Assembly (NCBI RefSeq): GCF_023502205.1
Contig: NZ_JAMFLG010000016.1
Location: forward strand, 45,436 to 109,435
Direction: 5' to 3'
DNA: 64,000 bases
From: Aquiflexum sp. TKW24L
Lineage (GTDB): Bacteria > Bacteroidota > Bacteroidia > Cytophagales > Cyclobacteriaceae
In this document: piece after piece, positions 25,309-34,041 of the stretch
How positions within the stretch are numbered: position 1 is the first letter of the stretch
How the letters are laid out: every line of letters starts with the position of its first letter
The notes under the pieces: model-generated
Databases searched by the model: none
What the model saw: the letters and a program-made list of their open reading frames with translations, nothing else
Told to the model about the DNA's origin: nothing
Program-made: the position numbers and the translations under genes

Positions 25309-27138
25309 ATGAAAAAACACCTTCTTTTAGTATGGATAGTGGCCGCCTGCCAACTTACCGTATCACAGGCGCAATCAACCCTCAACTATCCCGGCCGCTA
25401 TATGGGCCAAGAGGAAGTACAGCTATTTACAGCACCCAATGGCGCGGTGGCAGATGCAGGATTTGCTAAGATATTGCAATTGATATACCCTCAACCGACC
25501 ATTGAAAAGACTGCCGAAGGTATATGGGTGATTGGCGGATATTCTATAGCCAATTTTGTGGTGATTGAAACGGATGAGGGCTTAATTGTTATTGATACAG
25601 GTGACTCGGAAGAAGAAGGGAAGATAATCAGGGAAGTTATCCGGGAAAACATCAGCAAAAAACCCATCATTGCTGCCATTTATACCCACTCTCACTACTG
25701 TTTGGGTACAGGTGCGCTAGTTGACGACCCCAAAACAGCTATCATTATCGGGCATAAAAAATTGAACGAAACGGTTCAGACGGCCTTGAATGCAGGAGGG
25801 GCTATAGCAGCAATACCCGAATTGGGACCGGTTTTGAGTGCAAGAAAGGCGATTCAATTCAATAATTTCCTTCCCGATACAGGTGAGGATGGTTTGCTTG
25901 GTGGAAGGATCCGCGACAAGATAAACGCTTACTTACCTGCTAATAAAGTGGTTGAAAATGAAGAGATTGTTAAAATTGGTGGCATGGATTTTCAATTTTT
26001 TACAGAATACAAATCTGACGACTATAACCTCACCATTTGGCTACCCAAGCAAAAAGTAGTTATCAATAATTTCTATTGGCCGGGTATCCCCAATCTGTAC
26101 AGTATCCGGGGCGCTTCTTACAGAGATCCGACGGAATGGAGAGATGGACTTCAGGTGATGAGGGATCTGAAACCGGAAAAAATGGTGAACACCCATGCAA
26201 GGACAGTATCAGGCGCCAAAGAAGTTTTTGAAGCTATCTCTCATTATATGGATATGGTCACCTTGGTTTATGACCAATCCCTAAGAGGGGTCTTACATGG
26301 CCTGGGACCTGATGAGTTGCGTTACTTTGTGTACTTGCCCAAACACCTTGCTGATTTCCCCAACAATGCACAGGCTTATGGTGAAGTGCCCTGGTTTACC
26401 CCTGCTGCATTTTACCACCAAATGGGTTGGTTTGATAGGGATGTTTCTACCCTCCAAAAGTTGCCCCCGGTAGAAGAAGCTCAACGCACTGTCGCATTGA
26501 TGGGAGGAAGAAAGAAGGTGTTGCAGGCGGCAAAGACTTCATTTGGCAAACGTGAACTGGCCTGGGCAGCACAACTTGGGAATTATCTTTTTACCATCGA
26601 CCCCAAAGATGCCGAAACCAGAAAACTATTGGCCGATGTGTACAGGGCAATGGGCCAATCATCTCTGAGCATGATCGGCAGGACATTCTTTTTAAGTGAA
26701 GCGAGGGCACTCGAAGGCAAAGAACAGCTTCCTAGGGTAGTTCCCCCGAAGCCTGAAAATATTGCGGGAAAACCTACCTTTTTTGTGGACATGTTCCGGG
26801 TGCGGATTGACCCCAGGAAATCAGAAAACACCGAGAAGATGTTGGTATTCAATTTCTCAAACGGAACCACGGCTGGCTTGCATGTGCGTAGAGGCATTGC
26901 CGAATTTGTTCCCAATCCGGCCAAACACTACAGGCCGGCTGATTTAACCTGTACAGTGGATACCAAAACATGGGCTGATCTTTATCTCAATGCCACTACT
27001 TTGGATGAAGCTTCAAAAAGTGGCGGGGTTAAAATGACCAAAGGAAGCGTGGAAGATTTGAAGGCTGTGATGGATTTGTTTGACAAATTTGATCCGGCTA
27101 AGAACTATACGATTCCGGTGAGCGATACCGAGTTCTGA
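25309..27138 (+). CDS. Alkylsulfatase-fold protein with altered zinc motif, paralogue 1 (secreted)
   Basis: A 609-residue protein with a Sec leader (ending QLTVSQAQ, no lipobox). It has the alkylsulfatase layout: metallo-beta-lactamase-like domain (about 30-330), dimerisation domain (about 370-480; GWFDRDVSTLQKLPP, ARALEGKEQ) and SCP2-like C-terminal domain (about 500-605). The zinc motif HxHxDH is changed to His127-S-His129-Y-Cys131-Leu132, the MAEN glutamate site reads VINN, and the SHHW site reads NTHAR. So first-site histidines remain, second-site Asp and His do not. Either a one-metal enzyme, a different chemistry, or a binding protein. Its paralogue at 28106 shares the change. First gene of a three-gene plus-strand run. 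Confidence 0.85.
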   Translation: MKKHLLLVWIVAACQLTVSQAQSTLNYPGRYMGQEEVQLFTAPNGAVADAGFAKILQLIYPQPTIEKTAEGIWVIGGYSIANFVVIETDEGLIVIDTGDSEEEGKIIREVIRENISKKPIIAAIYTHSHYCLGTGALVDDPKTAIIIGHKKLNETVQTALNAGGAIAAIPELGPVLSARKAIQFNNFLPDTGEDGLLGGRIRDKINAYLPANKVVENEEIVKIGGMDFQFFTEYKSDDYNLTIWLPKQKVVINNFYWPGIPNLYSIRGASYRDPTEWRDGLQVMRDLKPEKMVNTHARTVSGAKEVFEAISHYMDMVTLVYDQSLRGVLHGLGPDELRYFVYLPKHLADFPNNAQAYGEVPWFTPAAFYHQMGWFDRDVSTLQKLPPVEEAQRTVALMGGRKKVLQAAKTSFGKRELAWAAQLGNYLFTIDPKDAETRKLLADVYRAMGQSSLSMIGRTFFLSEARALEGKEQLPRVVPPKPENIAGKPTFFVDMFRVRIDPRKSENTEKMLVFNFSNGTTAGLHVRRGIAEFVPNPAKHYRPADLTCTVDTKTWADLYLNATTLDEASKSGGVKMTKGSVEDLKAVMDLFDKFDPAKNYTIPVSDTEF

Positions 27139-27171
27139 GGTGATTTCGTATATAAAATAAGTTCTTGAGGG

Positions 27172-28002
27172 ATGAATACTTCCACCCAAAAATTAAAAAT
27201 CAACGGCATCGAGCTCAATGTCCTGCTTGCAGGCCCTGAGGACGGACCGCCTGTACTCCTGTTGCACGGCTTCCCCGACGACCACACCGTGTGGCGCTAC
27301 CAAATACCGGAATTGGTCAAAGCCGGTTACCGGGTCATAGCCCCCGATACTCGTGGCACGGGTGATAGTGAGCTTCTGCCGCACGTATCCGATTACGGGA
27401 TGAAACACCTGGTTGCCGACCAAATTGCTTTGCTCGACTACCTGGGACTTAAAAAGGTCCGCCTGGTCGCTCACGATTGGGGCGCGATACAGGGATGGGC
27501 GCTTGTGCTGAGACATCCTGAGCGGTTCGATCGCTACATGGCACTCTCGGTTGGGCACCCCTGGTGTTACACCCGTGCGGGGTGGCAACAAAAGCAAAAA
27601 GGCTGGTACGTTTATTTTTTCCAAACCGGAGCACTGGCACGGTGGGTTTGCAGCCTGAACGATTGGAATGTCTTTCGCCATTTTCTTCAGTTTGAGTCCG
27701 AATGGCCGCACATCAAGCAGCAATATTCTCGCCCGGGCCGTTTTGCCGCAGGGCAAAATTACTATGTCAGCAATCTGAAAAAATGGCACGCCGCACCGCC
27801 AACGCCTGCTCAAATCCCGGTGATGGGCGTATACAGTACCGCAGACATTGCGCTGGTGGAGAAGCAAATGACCCTTTCGGAAAAACTATGTCCCAAGGGA
27901 TGGCGCTATGAGCGACTTGAAGGAGTAGGTCATTGGATGACACTCGAGGCGCCTGATAGGGTGACCGCGCTGATGCTGGACTATCTAAAGTCGCCTCTGT
28001 AG
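27172..28002 (+). CDS. Alpha/beta hydrolase with Asp nucleophile (epoxide hydrolase / haloalkane dehalogenase class)
   Basis: A 276-residue cytoplasmic-looking hydrolase. Motifs: oxyanion segment HGFPDD (near 30), APDTRGTGDS, nucleophile elbow AHDWGA with Asp at the nucleophile position (near 102), and a C-terminal GVGHWM His (near 255). An Asp nucleophile with HGxP points to epoxide hydrolases or haloalkane dehalogenases, not esterases. Base composition is markedly GC-richer than its neighbours (about two-thirds GC over a 60-base sample at 27241-27300), suggesting separate acquisition. It starts 33 bases after the first alkylsulfatase-like gene and ends about 100 bases before the second. Confidence 0.9.
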   Translation: MNTSTQKLKINGIELNVLLAGPEDGPPVLLLHGFPDDHTVWRYQIPELVKAGYRVIAPDTRGTGDSELLPHVSDYGMKHLVADQIALLDYLGLKKVRLVAHDWGAIQGWALVLRHPERFDRYMALSVGHPWCYTRAGWQQKQKGWYVYFFQTGALARWVCSLNDWNVFRHFLQFESEWPHIKQQYSRPGRFAAGQNYYVSNLKKWHAAPPTPAQIPVMGVYSTADIALVEKQMTLSEKLCPKGWRYERLEGVGHWMTLEAPDRVTALMLDYLKSPL

Positions 28003-28105
28003 TGGCAGGAATGCTAATAACGCGCGGTTCCGATGAATGATATCGGTTTTAGATTTGAGAAGAATAGAATTAAATAATGTCCTTTAATATCATATTCTAA
28101 GAACA

Positions 28106-30007
28106 ATGAAAACTATAAAATATTTTAAAACAGCAACAGCATACCTGGCTATCGCCTTGCTGGCTTTTTCGTGCAACGATAAAAGTGCCACAGAGAATCA
28201 GGCAGAAAATCAGACTGAAACGCAGGCAAGTGTTGACAATTCGAATTCGAACTACCCCGGCCGGTACATGGGCCGGGAAGATGCGCCCATGGGTACTCAC
28301 CCTAGTGGTGCCGTCCACCTGGCTGCTGGTTTGAAGACCAACACAGAAATAATCTATGACAAACCTACCATTACCGAAGTTGCCAAAGATGTATGGGTGA
28401 TTGGCGGCTATGCTTTTTGGAATTGTATGGTTGTGATAACGGATACAGGACTCATCGTATTCGACTCGGGCGATTCAAAGGACGAAGGCGCCATGATGAG
28501 AGAACTTATCAAAAAGAACATCAGTCAAAAACCCATCATAGCCCAAGTTTACAGTCATTCGCACTACTCGTTTGGTACCGGGGCCCTTGTAGATGATCCC
28601 AAGACCGCCATGGTCATTGGTCATGAGAAGACAAATGAATTGGTGATGGCCATGGGCAGATCGGGAGGGGTGCCGGCCATCATGCCCGAGATAGGGCCTG
28701 TTTTGACGGCACGTACCTTGGTTCAGTTCGCCAATTTCCTTCCCGACTCAGGACAGGATGCCAATATTGGCAAAAGACTTAAAGTGAAAGAAACTGCCTA
28801 TTTGCCGGTGAATAAGCCGGTAAAGAATGGTGAGATTTTGAATATAGGAGGCACAACAATGCAGTTTTTTACTGAACACAGGTCCGATGACTATTCCATT
28901 ACCGTTTACCTTCCGGAGACAAAAGTTGTTTATAATAATATGTTCATGTTAGGGATGCCCAACCTTTATTCATTGAGAGGCATGACTTATCGGGAGCCAC
29001 AGGATTGGCGGGATGGATTGCTACTGATGAGAGACCTAAAGCCTGAAGTTTTAGTAAACACCCATTCACGTCACGTTGTGGGGGCTGAGGCTGTTTTCAC
29101 GACCTTGTCCAATTACGCTGATTTATTGACGCTGATGTACGATCAGACGCTGAGGGGGATCCTGCATGGCCTGGGCAAAGGTGACTTGAGGTATTTCATT
29201 TACCGTCCAAGGCATCTTACTGAGCCCGCTTACACACATGAACCATATGGGGAAATTCATTGGATGGCCGAAGGCATTTACAATCATCAAATGGGATGGT
29301 TCGACAGGGACGTTTCCACGCTCAACAAGCTACCCCCGGCCGAAGAGGCAAAACGTTTGGTAGAATTGATGGGAGGCAGATCGAAAGTGCTGGAAGCCGC
29401 AAAAACCGCCCAATCCAAAAAAGAATATGCCTGGGCAGCACAACTGGGCAACTATTTGTATGTGGTTGATAAGCAGGATAAGGATGTACGCCAGCTACTT
29501 GCTAGCGTTTATAGGACTATGGGACAAATGGCCTGGGGTTCTATTGGCCGCAATTTCTTCATCAGTGAGGCAAGGGCATTGGAAGGGTCTGAGGTTATAC
29601 CCACGTTAATCCCACCACCAGTGAGGGTTATTGAAAATGATCCAAAGTTTTACGTGAATATGTACCGGGTGCGTATTGATCCCAGGAAATCAGAAAACAC
29701 TGAAAAAATGGTAGTGTTCAATTTCTCTAACGGCACAAGCGGAGGTCTGCATGTGCGCAGGGGCATTGCCGAATTTGTGACTGACCCTGCAAAGCACTAC
29801 AGGCCGGCTGATATTGCCGCTACCGTAGATGCCAAGACATGGGCGGCTTTGTATCTAAATGCTGTTACCTTGGATGAAGCTGCTAAAAGCGGTGGACTGA
29901 AAATGAACACAGGAAGCTTGGAAGATTTGAAGGTGGTAATGGGTTTGTTTGACAAATTTGATCCTGTTAAAAACTTCACGGTTCCACCAACCGGGACTGA
30001 TTTTTAA
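28106..30007 (+). CDS. Alkylsulfatase-fold lipoprotein with altered zinc motif, paralogue 2
   Basis: A 633-residue lipoprotein (leader MKTIKYFKTATAYLAIAL then LAFSC; Cys23), with an Asn/Gln/Glu-rich linker before the fold. It parallels the protein at 25309 over its length (NYPGRYMGxEDAP, WVIGGYAFWN, GRNFFISEARALEGSE, MYRVRIDPRKSENTEKM). The zinc motif reads His151-S-His153-Y-Ser155-Phe156, so Asp and His of the second site are again missing, although the replacing residues differ from paralogue 1. The NTHSRHVVGA segment keeps one late His. The pair thus forms a sublineage. A strong terminator follows at 30100-30143, ending the operon. Confidence 0.86.
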   Translation: MKTIKYFKTATAYLAIALLAFSCNDKSATENQAENQTETQASVDNSNSNYPGRYMGREDAPMGTHPSGAVHLAAGLKTNTEIIYDKPTITEVAKDVWVIGGYAFWNCMVVITDTGLIVFDSGDSKDEGAMMRELIKKNISQKPIIAQVYSHSHYSFGTGALVDDPKTAMVIGHEKTNELVMAMGRSGGVPAIMPEIGPVLTARTLVQFANFLPDSGQDANIGKRLKVKETAYLPVNKPVKNGEILNIGGTTMQFFTEHRSDDYSITVYLPETKVVYNNMFMLGMPNLYSLRGMTYREPQDWRDGLLLMRDLKPEVLVNTHSRHVVGAEAVFTTLSNYADLLTLMYDQTLRGILHGLGKGDLRYFIYRPRHLTEPAYTHEPYGEIHWMAEGIYNHQMGWFDRDVSTLNKLPPAEEAKRLVELMGGRSKVLEAAKTAQSKKEYAWAAQLGNYLYVVDKQDKDVRQLLASVYRTMGQMAWGSIGRNFFISEARALEGSEVIPTLIPPPVRVIENDPKFYVNMYRVRIDPRKSENTEKMVVFNFSNGTSGGLHVRRGIAEFVTDPAKHYRPADIAATVDAKTWAALYLNAVTLDEAAKSGGLKMNTGSLEDLKVVMGLFDKFDPVKNFTVPPTGTDF

Positions 30008-30099
30008 AATAAAACAAAAAGGTGAACTGAAATATCAGCGAATGGCCTAAGTATCCTTAGTTCTTGTGATTTTGTAGGTTAGTTTTAGAATTCTATCAG

Positions 30100-30143
30100 G
30101 GATTATTGCAGGATTTCTTATTCGGCAGTAATCCTTTTTTTTT
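30100..30143 (+). terminator. Intrinsic terminator of the alkylsulfatase-like operon
   Basis: GGATTATTGC (30100-30109) pairs with GCAGTAATCC (30125-30134, one G-T), followed by nine T. The rest of the 318-bp gap 30008-30325 shows nothing else. Confidence 0.8.
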
Positions 30144-30325
30144 GTCTCCTTCTCATTGATGGGTATCCATGACGGAAAGGATATCTTGATTTACCAAGTT
30201 ACCCGTGTGCAAACGTTTAAGTCGGATAAGTTGCCTCGGAAGCTACTCCTGAGATATGAAAGGTTAGATTACTTCATTACTTTAGTTTGATAAGTAGTTT
30301 TAACCCCCTTAATCCAACAAAAAAC

Positions 30326-30805
30326 ATGGACAACTCCATCTCAATCACCATCCCACCCGTAGATTTGCAAGCAATCAAAGATGCCCTAGCTACCATTAAC
30401 GGCATATTGAAGCCTTATCTGAAAGCCCTTACTCCCGAAGACCGTCGCAAACTCCTTAAAATGGGAGATGGTTCCGAACCATTTGTCAGCAAGGTCATGG
30501 ATTATGCTGTCTCTGATCCACAGTTTCTTCCGCCTTTTGTACAGATCACCGAATTGGAAAAAGACTGGGATGCCTACTCTGCACTGGTTCCTATCTTTCG
30601 TACCGTACAGCAACTTGATAATAACCTCAGTGATACCGTGATGCTGACAGGGTCAGAAGCGTTTGAAGGTTCACTCAGTTATTATAACTCGGTAAAGATG
30701 GCAGCCAAAATGAATGTTCCCGATGCCAAAACCATCTATGAAGACCTCAGTAAGAGGTTTGAGGCACAGGGAAAAAGGAAGTCAAAACCAAGTGAGGAAT
30801 TATAA
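30326..30805 (+). CDS. Conserved-looking cytoplasmic protein, unknown
   Basis: Start at 30326 (MDNSISITIPPVDL); the frame is open upstream to a TTG at 30287 but that region looks non-coding. 159 residues, largely helical, with no leader and no membrane segment. Notable pieces are DLQAIKDALATINGILKPYL, GDGSEPFVSKVMDYA and a YYNSVKMAAKM helix. No family was recognised. It is flanked by two terminators (30100-30143 and 30833-30861), so it forms its own transcript. Confidence 0.8.
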   Translation: MDNSISITIPPVDLQAIKDALATINGILKPYLKALTPEDRRKLLKMGDGSEPFVSKVMDYAVSDPQFLPPFVQITELEKDWDAYSALVPIFRTVQQLDNNLSDTVMLTGSEAFEGSLSYYNSVKMAAKMNVPDAKTIYEDLSKRFEAQGKRKSKPSEEL

Positions 30806-30832
30806 TAAAGTCGTGGGTTACCCATTGGACGA

Positions 30833-30861
30833 GGTCGGATCGCAAGATCCGTCCTTTTTTT
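30833..30861 (+). terminator. Intrinsic terminator of the 30326-30805 gene
   Basis: GGTCGGATC, loop GCAA, GATCCGTCC (8 bp paired around one mismatch), then seven T. Confidence 0.75.
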
Positions 30862-30884
30862 ATGAAAAAATACTATAATGGCCT

Positions 30885-30947
30885 CAGTCAGTGTCTTCAC
30901 TGACTGAATCTTTTAAAAATGATAATGTCAGTGGAGACACTGACATT
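30885..30947. repeat. Two perfect hairpins ahead of the 21-bp array
   Basis: Hairpin 1: CAGTCAGTG (30885-30893), loop TCTT, CACTGACTG (30898-30906). Hairpin 2: AATGTCAGTG (30924-30933), loop GAGA, CACTGACATT (30938-30947). Both share the CAGTG/CACTGA core, and both are perfect. No T-tract follows. Confidence 0.75.
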
Positions 30948-30954
30948 GGCTATT

Positions 30955-31269
30955 ACTACTTCAGTACCTTCTTAGTATACTCGAGTACCCTCTGAGTATA
31001 CTCGAGTACCAAAATTTCATACAGAGAAAGTCAAAAAGACTACCGCAGTAACAAAAAAGATTTCACGTGTAGTAAAATTGATTACTGCTGTATTGAATCA
31101 GAATTCCTTAGTATTAAAATATATTACTGCTGTTCCAAAAAAGACTACTCCTGCATTAAAAAAGGATACCGAGGTAACAAAAAAGATTACTGCTGTATTC
31201 AAAAAGATTACTCCTGAAGTCAATTTGAATACAGGAGTACCTTCTGAGGATACTTCAGTACCAAAATAA
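30955..31269 (+). repeat. 21-bp tandem repeat array, 15 units
   Basis: Fifteen consecutive 21-bp units with no gaps: unit 1 at 30955-30975, last at 31249-31269. Consensus is roughly R-A-T/Y-ACT-NC-NGTA-NNNAAAAAG. Units vary strongly but the phase is exact; two units (30976-31017) carry TATACTCGAGTACC. Because 21 is divisible by three, frame 1 is a seven-residue repeat (xTxVxKK; examples ITAVPKK, TTPALKK, DTEVTKK, ITAVFKK) that is open from 30976 to the TAA at 31267 but has no ATG, and unit 1 ends in TAG. No known family recognised. It lies in the 816-bp gap between two genes. Confidence 0.9.
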
Positions 31270-31587
31270 GGTATTCGAATAGGAGGTGACTGGATTGATT
31301 CCTTAATTTTGGGTGTTTACCTTCACTTTATAAATCCACCTATACTGAATATTAAAGAAAAATAATTTCAGTGAGGACATTTTCATTTGCGGAATTAAGC
31401 ATTGATAAATCCAACCCCAAAACAATTCCATCAAATCCACAGGAACAACCCTCGAAACTCCAACTTCGATTAGGATTAGATGATGACGGAAGTTGCCTTA
31501 CAACTCATTTGGAGTGCTAGGTAATTAAAAATTTGGTTAGTATCTGTCACCAAGGAATATCTAAATATCACTTTCCAATCAATTATG

Positions 31588-31595
31588 TATCTTTG
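31588..31595 (+). promoter_or_regulatory. Candidate -7 box of the DUF2490 pair
   Basis: TATCTTTG matches TAnnTTTG and lies 27 bases before the ATG at 31622. No TTG at the right distance is seen, so only half of the promoter is supported. Confidence 0.35.
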
Positions 31596-31621
31596 GATAA
31601 GTTGGTGGTAAACAATCTGTG

Positions 31622-32374
31622 ATGCGTTTTATTAAGCTTTTGATTTTTTGTTTGGTATTTCATTCCGGAGTTGCCCAACAGCAATTTGAGTCTAATTATG
31701 AAACTTGGTGGGGAGTGATGACCTCCGTGCGGGTATCCGATAAATGGTCTGTCTGGAACGATGCCCATTTTGTGGATGAGACTTTTTTTATTTACCGGAC
31801 AGGGATGACCTACCACAACAAACGGGACAATCTTGTCACCACAGCAGGGTACAGTTGGTTGCGGCTTACCACGCCTCTCTCGGAGGGAAGATTGATCCGA
31901 ACAGAACACCGACCCTGGATGCAGACTATTTTCAGGGTACCTTCTACCATTAAGCTAAGCACAAGTTTCAGGTTTCGATATGATGCCCGATTTATCCAAA
32001 ACCTTGAATCAGGGCAGCTAGGAGAGGGGTTTTCATTCAATCACCGGTGGAGAATCAACAATTCATTGCGGTATAATTGGGGAAATGTCATCAGTCCAAA
32101 CACTGTTTTGAGTACGACTTTACTAAATGAAGCCTTGTTTAGAACCGGTCCGGGACCTAATGGAGTCCGGCATGAACACCGAACCCACTTGATCGGAGGG
32201 CTCTCAACCGGCAAAGTCACTTATTCAGTGGGTTACATCGTAAGGTATATCAATATCAGTCCCGAAAGAGCGAGACTCAATCACGGCATGGTATTTTGGC
32301 TAACTATTAATCTGAATGTATTAAATAGAAGAGCTCCGGCTTTTGTAGAATTTCCTGAAGACCATGTTAATTAA
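31622..32374 (+). CDS. DUF2490 family protein, copy B
   Basis: Start at 31622 (MRFIKLLIFCLVFHSGVAQQ), one codon after a GTG that the frame also permits; 250 residues with a Sec leader. The body has the family pattern: WWGVMTSVRVSDKWSVWND, TYHNKRDNLVTTAGYSWL, LIRTEHRPWMQ, RFRYDARF, FNHRWRINNSLRYNWG, GPGPNGVRHEHR. Strand-rich, probably a small outer-membrane barrel. It is followed after 31 bases by a paralogue in the same direction; the two must have arisen by tandem duplication. Confidence 0.85.
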   Translation: MRFIKLLIFCLVFHSGVAQQQFESNYETWWGVMTSVRVSDKWSVWNDAHFVDETFFIYRTGMTYHNKRDNLVTTAGYSWLRLTTPLSEGRLIRTEHRPWMQTIFRVPSTIKLSTSFRFRYDARFIQNLESGQLGEGFSFNHRWRINNSLRYNWGNVISPNTVLSTTLLNEALFRTGPGPNGVRHEHRTHLIGGLSTGKVTYSVGYIVRYINISPERARLNHGMVFWLTINLNVLNRRAPAFVEFPEDHVN

Positions 32375-32405
32375 AGCAAGCTAAAACTGTCCTACGCCTT
32401 TTTGA

Positions 32406-33155
32406 ATGAAAGCAAGAGTACTGATATTTTCCCTTTTTATTCTTTTTAGCCGTCCTTCATTCGCTCAGAAAGAATTAGCTACTGAATCTTGGTGGGGCTT
32501 GATGACTTCAGGGCAGGTAGCGCCAAGATGGTCTTTGTGGTTGGATGTTCACCATGTTCCCCAACTGTTTGTGATTTATAGATCTGGAATTACATACCAT
32601 ACTAGTGACAAAAAGGTGGCATTGACAGCTGGGTATGCGTACCTTGGATTGACTACTCCATTTTCTGAAGGGAAACTGATTAGACCCGAACACAGGCCTT
32701 GGGGTCAGGCAGTTTACCGATTACCTAGCAAGGGACCTTTGAGTGCGAGTTTTAGATTCAGGTATGATCTGAGATTCAGACAAAAATTCAACCTCACAGA
32801 ATTGACAGATGGTTTTTTTCTTAATTACCGTTACCGATTCAATATGAGTTTGAGGTATAATTGGGGAAATCGGTTGAGTCGTCATTTTAATTTTTCGAAT
32901 ACCCTGTTCAATGAATCATTGATAACCACCGGACCGGGACCTAATCCATTGCCTTTTGAGCACAGGGTTTTCTTTTTGTTTGGCTTTCAGAAAAAAGCGG
33001 TCACCTTCTCACCGGGGTACCATGTCAGGTTTGGGACGACAAATTTCGGAAATCTAAGAATCAACCATGGATTTGTGCTATGGGTTAATTGGAACTACAA
33101 TTTCAAAAACTCAAAAAAGCACTCGCTGAAGGAATTTCCGGCTGATAGGATATAA
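32406..33155 (+). CDS. DUF2490 family protein, copy C
   Basis: A 249-residue paralogue of its neighbour, with leader MKARVLIFSLFILFSRPSFAQ. It repeats the same landmarks (WWGLMTSGQVAPRWSLWLDV, GITYHTSDKKVALTAGYAYL, LIRPEHRPWGQA, RFRYDLRF, GPGPNPLPFEHR), so the fold is shared. Function unknown; export and barrel shape are inferred. It lies in a two-gene run with copy B and ends 197 bases before the convergent lipoprotein operon. Confidence 0.85.
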   Translation: MKARVLIFSLFILFSRPSFAQKELATESWWGLMTSGQVAPRWSLWLDVHHVPQLFVIYRSGITYHTSDKKVALTAGYAYLGLTTPFSEGKLIRPEHRPWGQAVYRLPSKGPLSASFRFRYDLRFRQKFNLTELTDGFFLNYRYRFNMSLRYNWGNRLSRHFNFSNTLFNESLITTGPGPNPLPFEHRVFFLFGFQKKAVTFSPGYHVRFGTTNFGNLRINHGFVLWVNWNYNFKNSKKHSLKEFPADRI

Positions 33156-33291
33156 TCAGCATTGATGCCTTAATGTAACATTCAAAGTTGATTTTGTGAT
33201 GAAAACCGTCCACAGTCGACAGAGACCGCCGCCATTTATAAACCAAGATTTGGTTTTATTACTTAGAAGTAAAAAAGAGTGGTGTTTAAAA

Positions 33292-33333
33292 AAAACCCCG
33301 GTCACGGAAGCTTTCAGCCATGACCGGGGTTTT
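33292..33333 (-). terminator. Intrinsic terminator of the NlpE-like / Met-rich lipoprotein operon
   Basis: Stem 33292-33304 with 33321-33333 (13 bp, AAACCCCGGTCA type) and, on the minus strand, a run of T after the stem. It lies 19 bases downstream of the minus-strand stop at 33353. Confidence 0.8.
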
Positions 33334-33352
33334 CAATATAAATGAATCACTG

Positions 33353-34000
33353 CTATTGCTTACGGATTACTCCTTCTTCGAGCATCCTTTCCAAGACCAC
33401 TTGGGCAAATTCGGAGGAGAATTTTTCCATTGAAGTTGGGTTGAGTGTTTTGGATTGCGCTGACCAAACCAACAATTCTGACTTGACATCATACATGTTG
33501 ATTTCAATAAAATACTTTCTGTCATTGACAATATGGCCAGGAGTCATCATCATGCCATGGTTCATTCCCCAGTGTCCACCAAAATTTCCACCCATTCCCC
33601 AGCCTCCGCCCATCATCATTGGTCCGCCCATCATCATTGCACCTGGAATATAACGCTGCTCGTCCTGTACATCGATCAATGTCATGGTCATAATGCCATC
33701 TTGGCCATTTTGGTTGACTATATTCATCATCGCATTTTTGTCCAAGTCTGTACTCATCCAAAAATTTGGCCGGATAGTCGCACTGCTTGTGGTAGACCTT
33801 ATACCTAAGGTGGACAATTTTGACCTGACATCGTCTTCTATGGTCTGTCTTTTGGTCACGTCACCGATGATGGCCGCAACGTAAAGGTTACTGTATCCTC
33901 CTCCATATTTATCGGGGCTGGTCCATGACCTTGTGATTTTTGTGGCGGGTGAGCAAGCTGCGGCAAATGCAAAAATGGCAAAGAATAGAATTTTTTTCAT
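33353..34000 (-). CDS. Met/Gly/His-rich lipoprotein, DUF4136-like
   Basis: A 215-residue lipoprotein (MKKILFFAIFAFAAAC, Cys16). The N-terminal third (KITRSWTSPDKYGGGYSNL, VRSKLSTLGIRSTTS) resembles DUF4136-type lipoproteins. Residues about 125-160 form a striking Met/Gly/His stretch (GAMMMGGPMMMGG, GHWGMNHGMMM), a composition seen in some copper-binding proteins. A C-terminal beta/alpha segment follows (FIEINMYDVKSELLVWSAQ). It is 41 bases downstream of an NlpE-like gene on the same strand. Function unknown; metal binding is inference. Confidence 0.75.
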   Translation of the reverse strand: MKKILFFAIFAFAAACSPATKITRSWTSPDKYGGGYSNLYVAAIIGDVTKRQTIEDDVRSKLSTLGIRSTTSSATIRPNFWMSTDLDKNAMMNIVNQNGQDGIMTMTLIDVQDEQRYIPGAMMMGGPMMMGGGWGMGGNFGGHWGMNHGMMMTPGHIVNDRKYFIEINMYDVKSELLVWSAQSKTLNPTSMEKFSSEFAQVVLERMLEEGVIRKQ

Positions 34001-34041
34001 AATTAAGGGATTGTTGAAAGGAACTGTGTGGTGTGTGTATT

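Noticed and set aside
27193..27867. A long 224-codon minus-strand frame opposite the alpha/beta hydrolase
   Set aside because: It exists because the GC-rich gene has few stop codons on the other strand; the product has no motif, and the plus-strand frame has clear catalytic residues.
31078..31269. 63-residue repeat protein as a real gene
   Set aside because: It has only a TTG start inside the array, no leader or ribosome site, and the repeat extends further upstream through a stop; reported as a repeat and not as a CDS.
30885..31269. CRISPR array
   Set aside because: Units are contiguous without unique spacers, and the period (21 bp) is too short; no cas genes seen.
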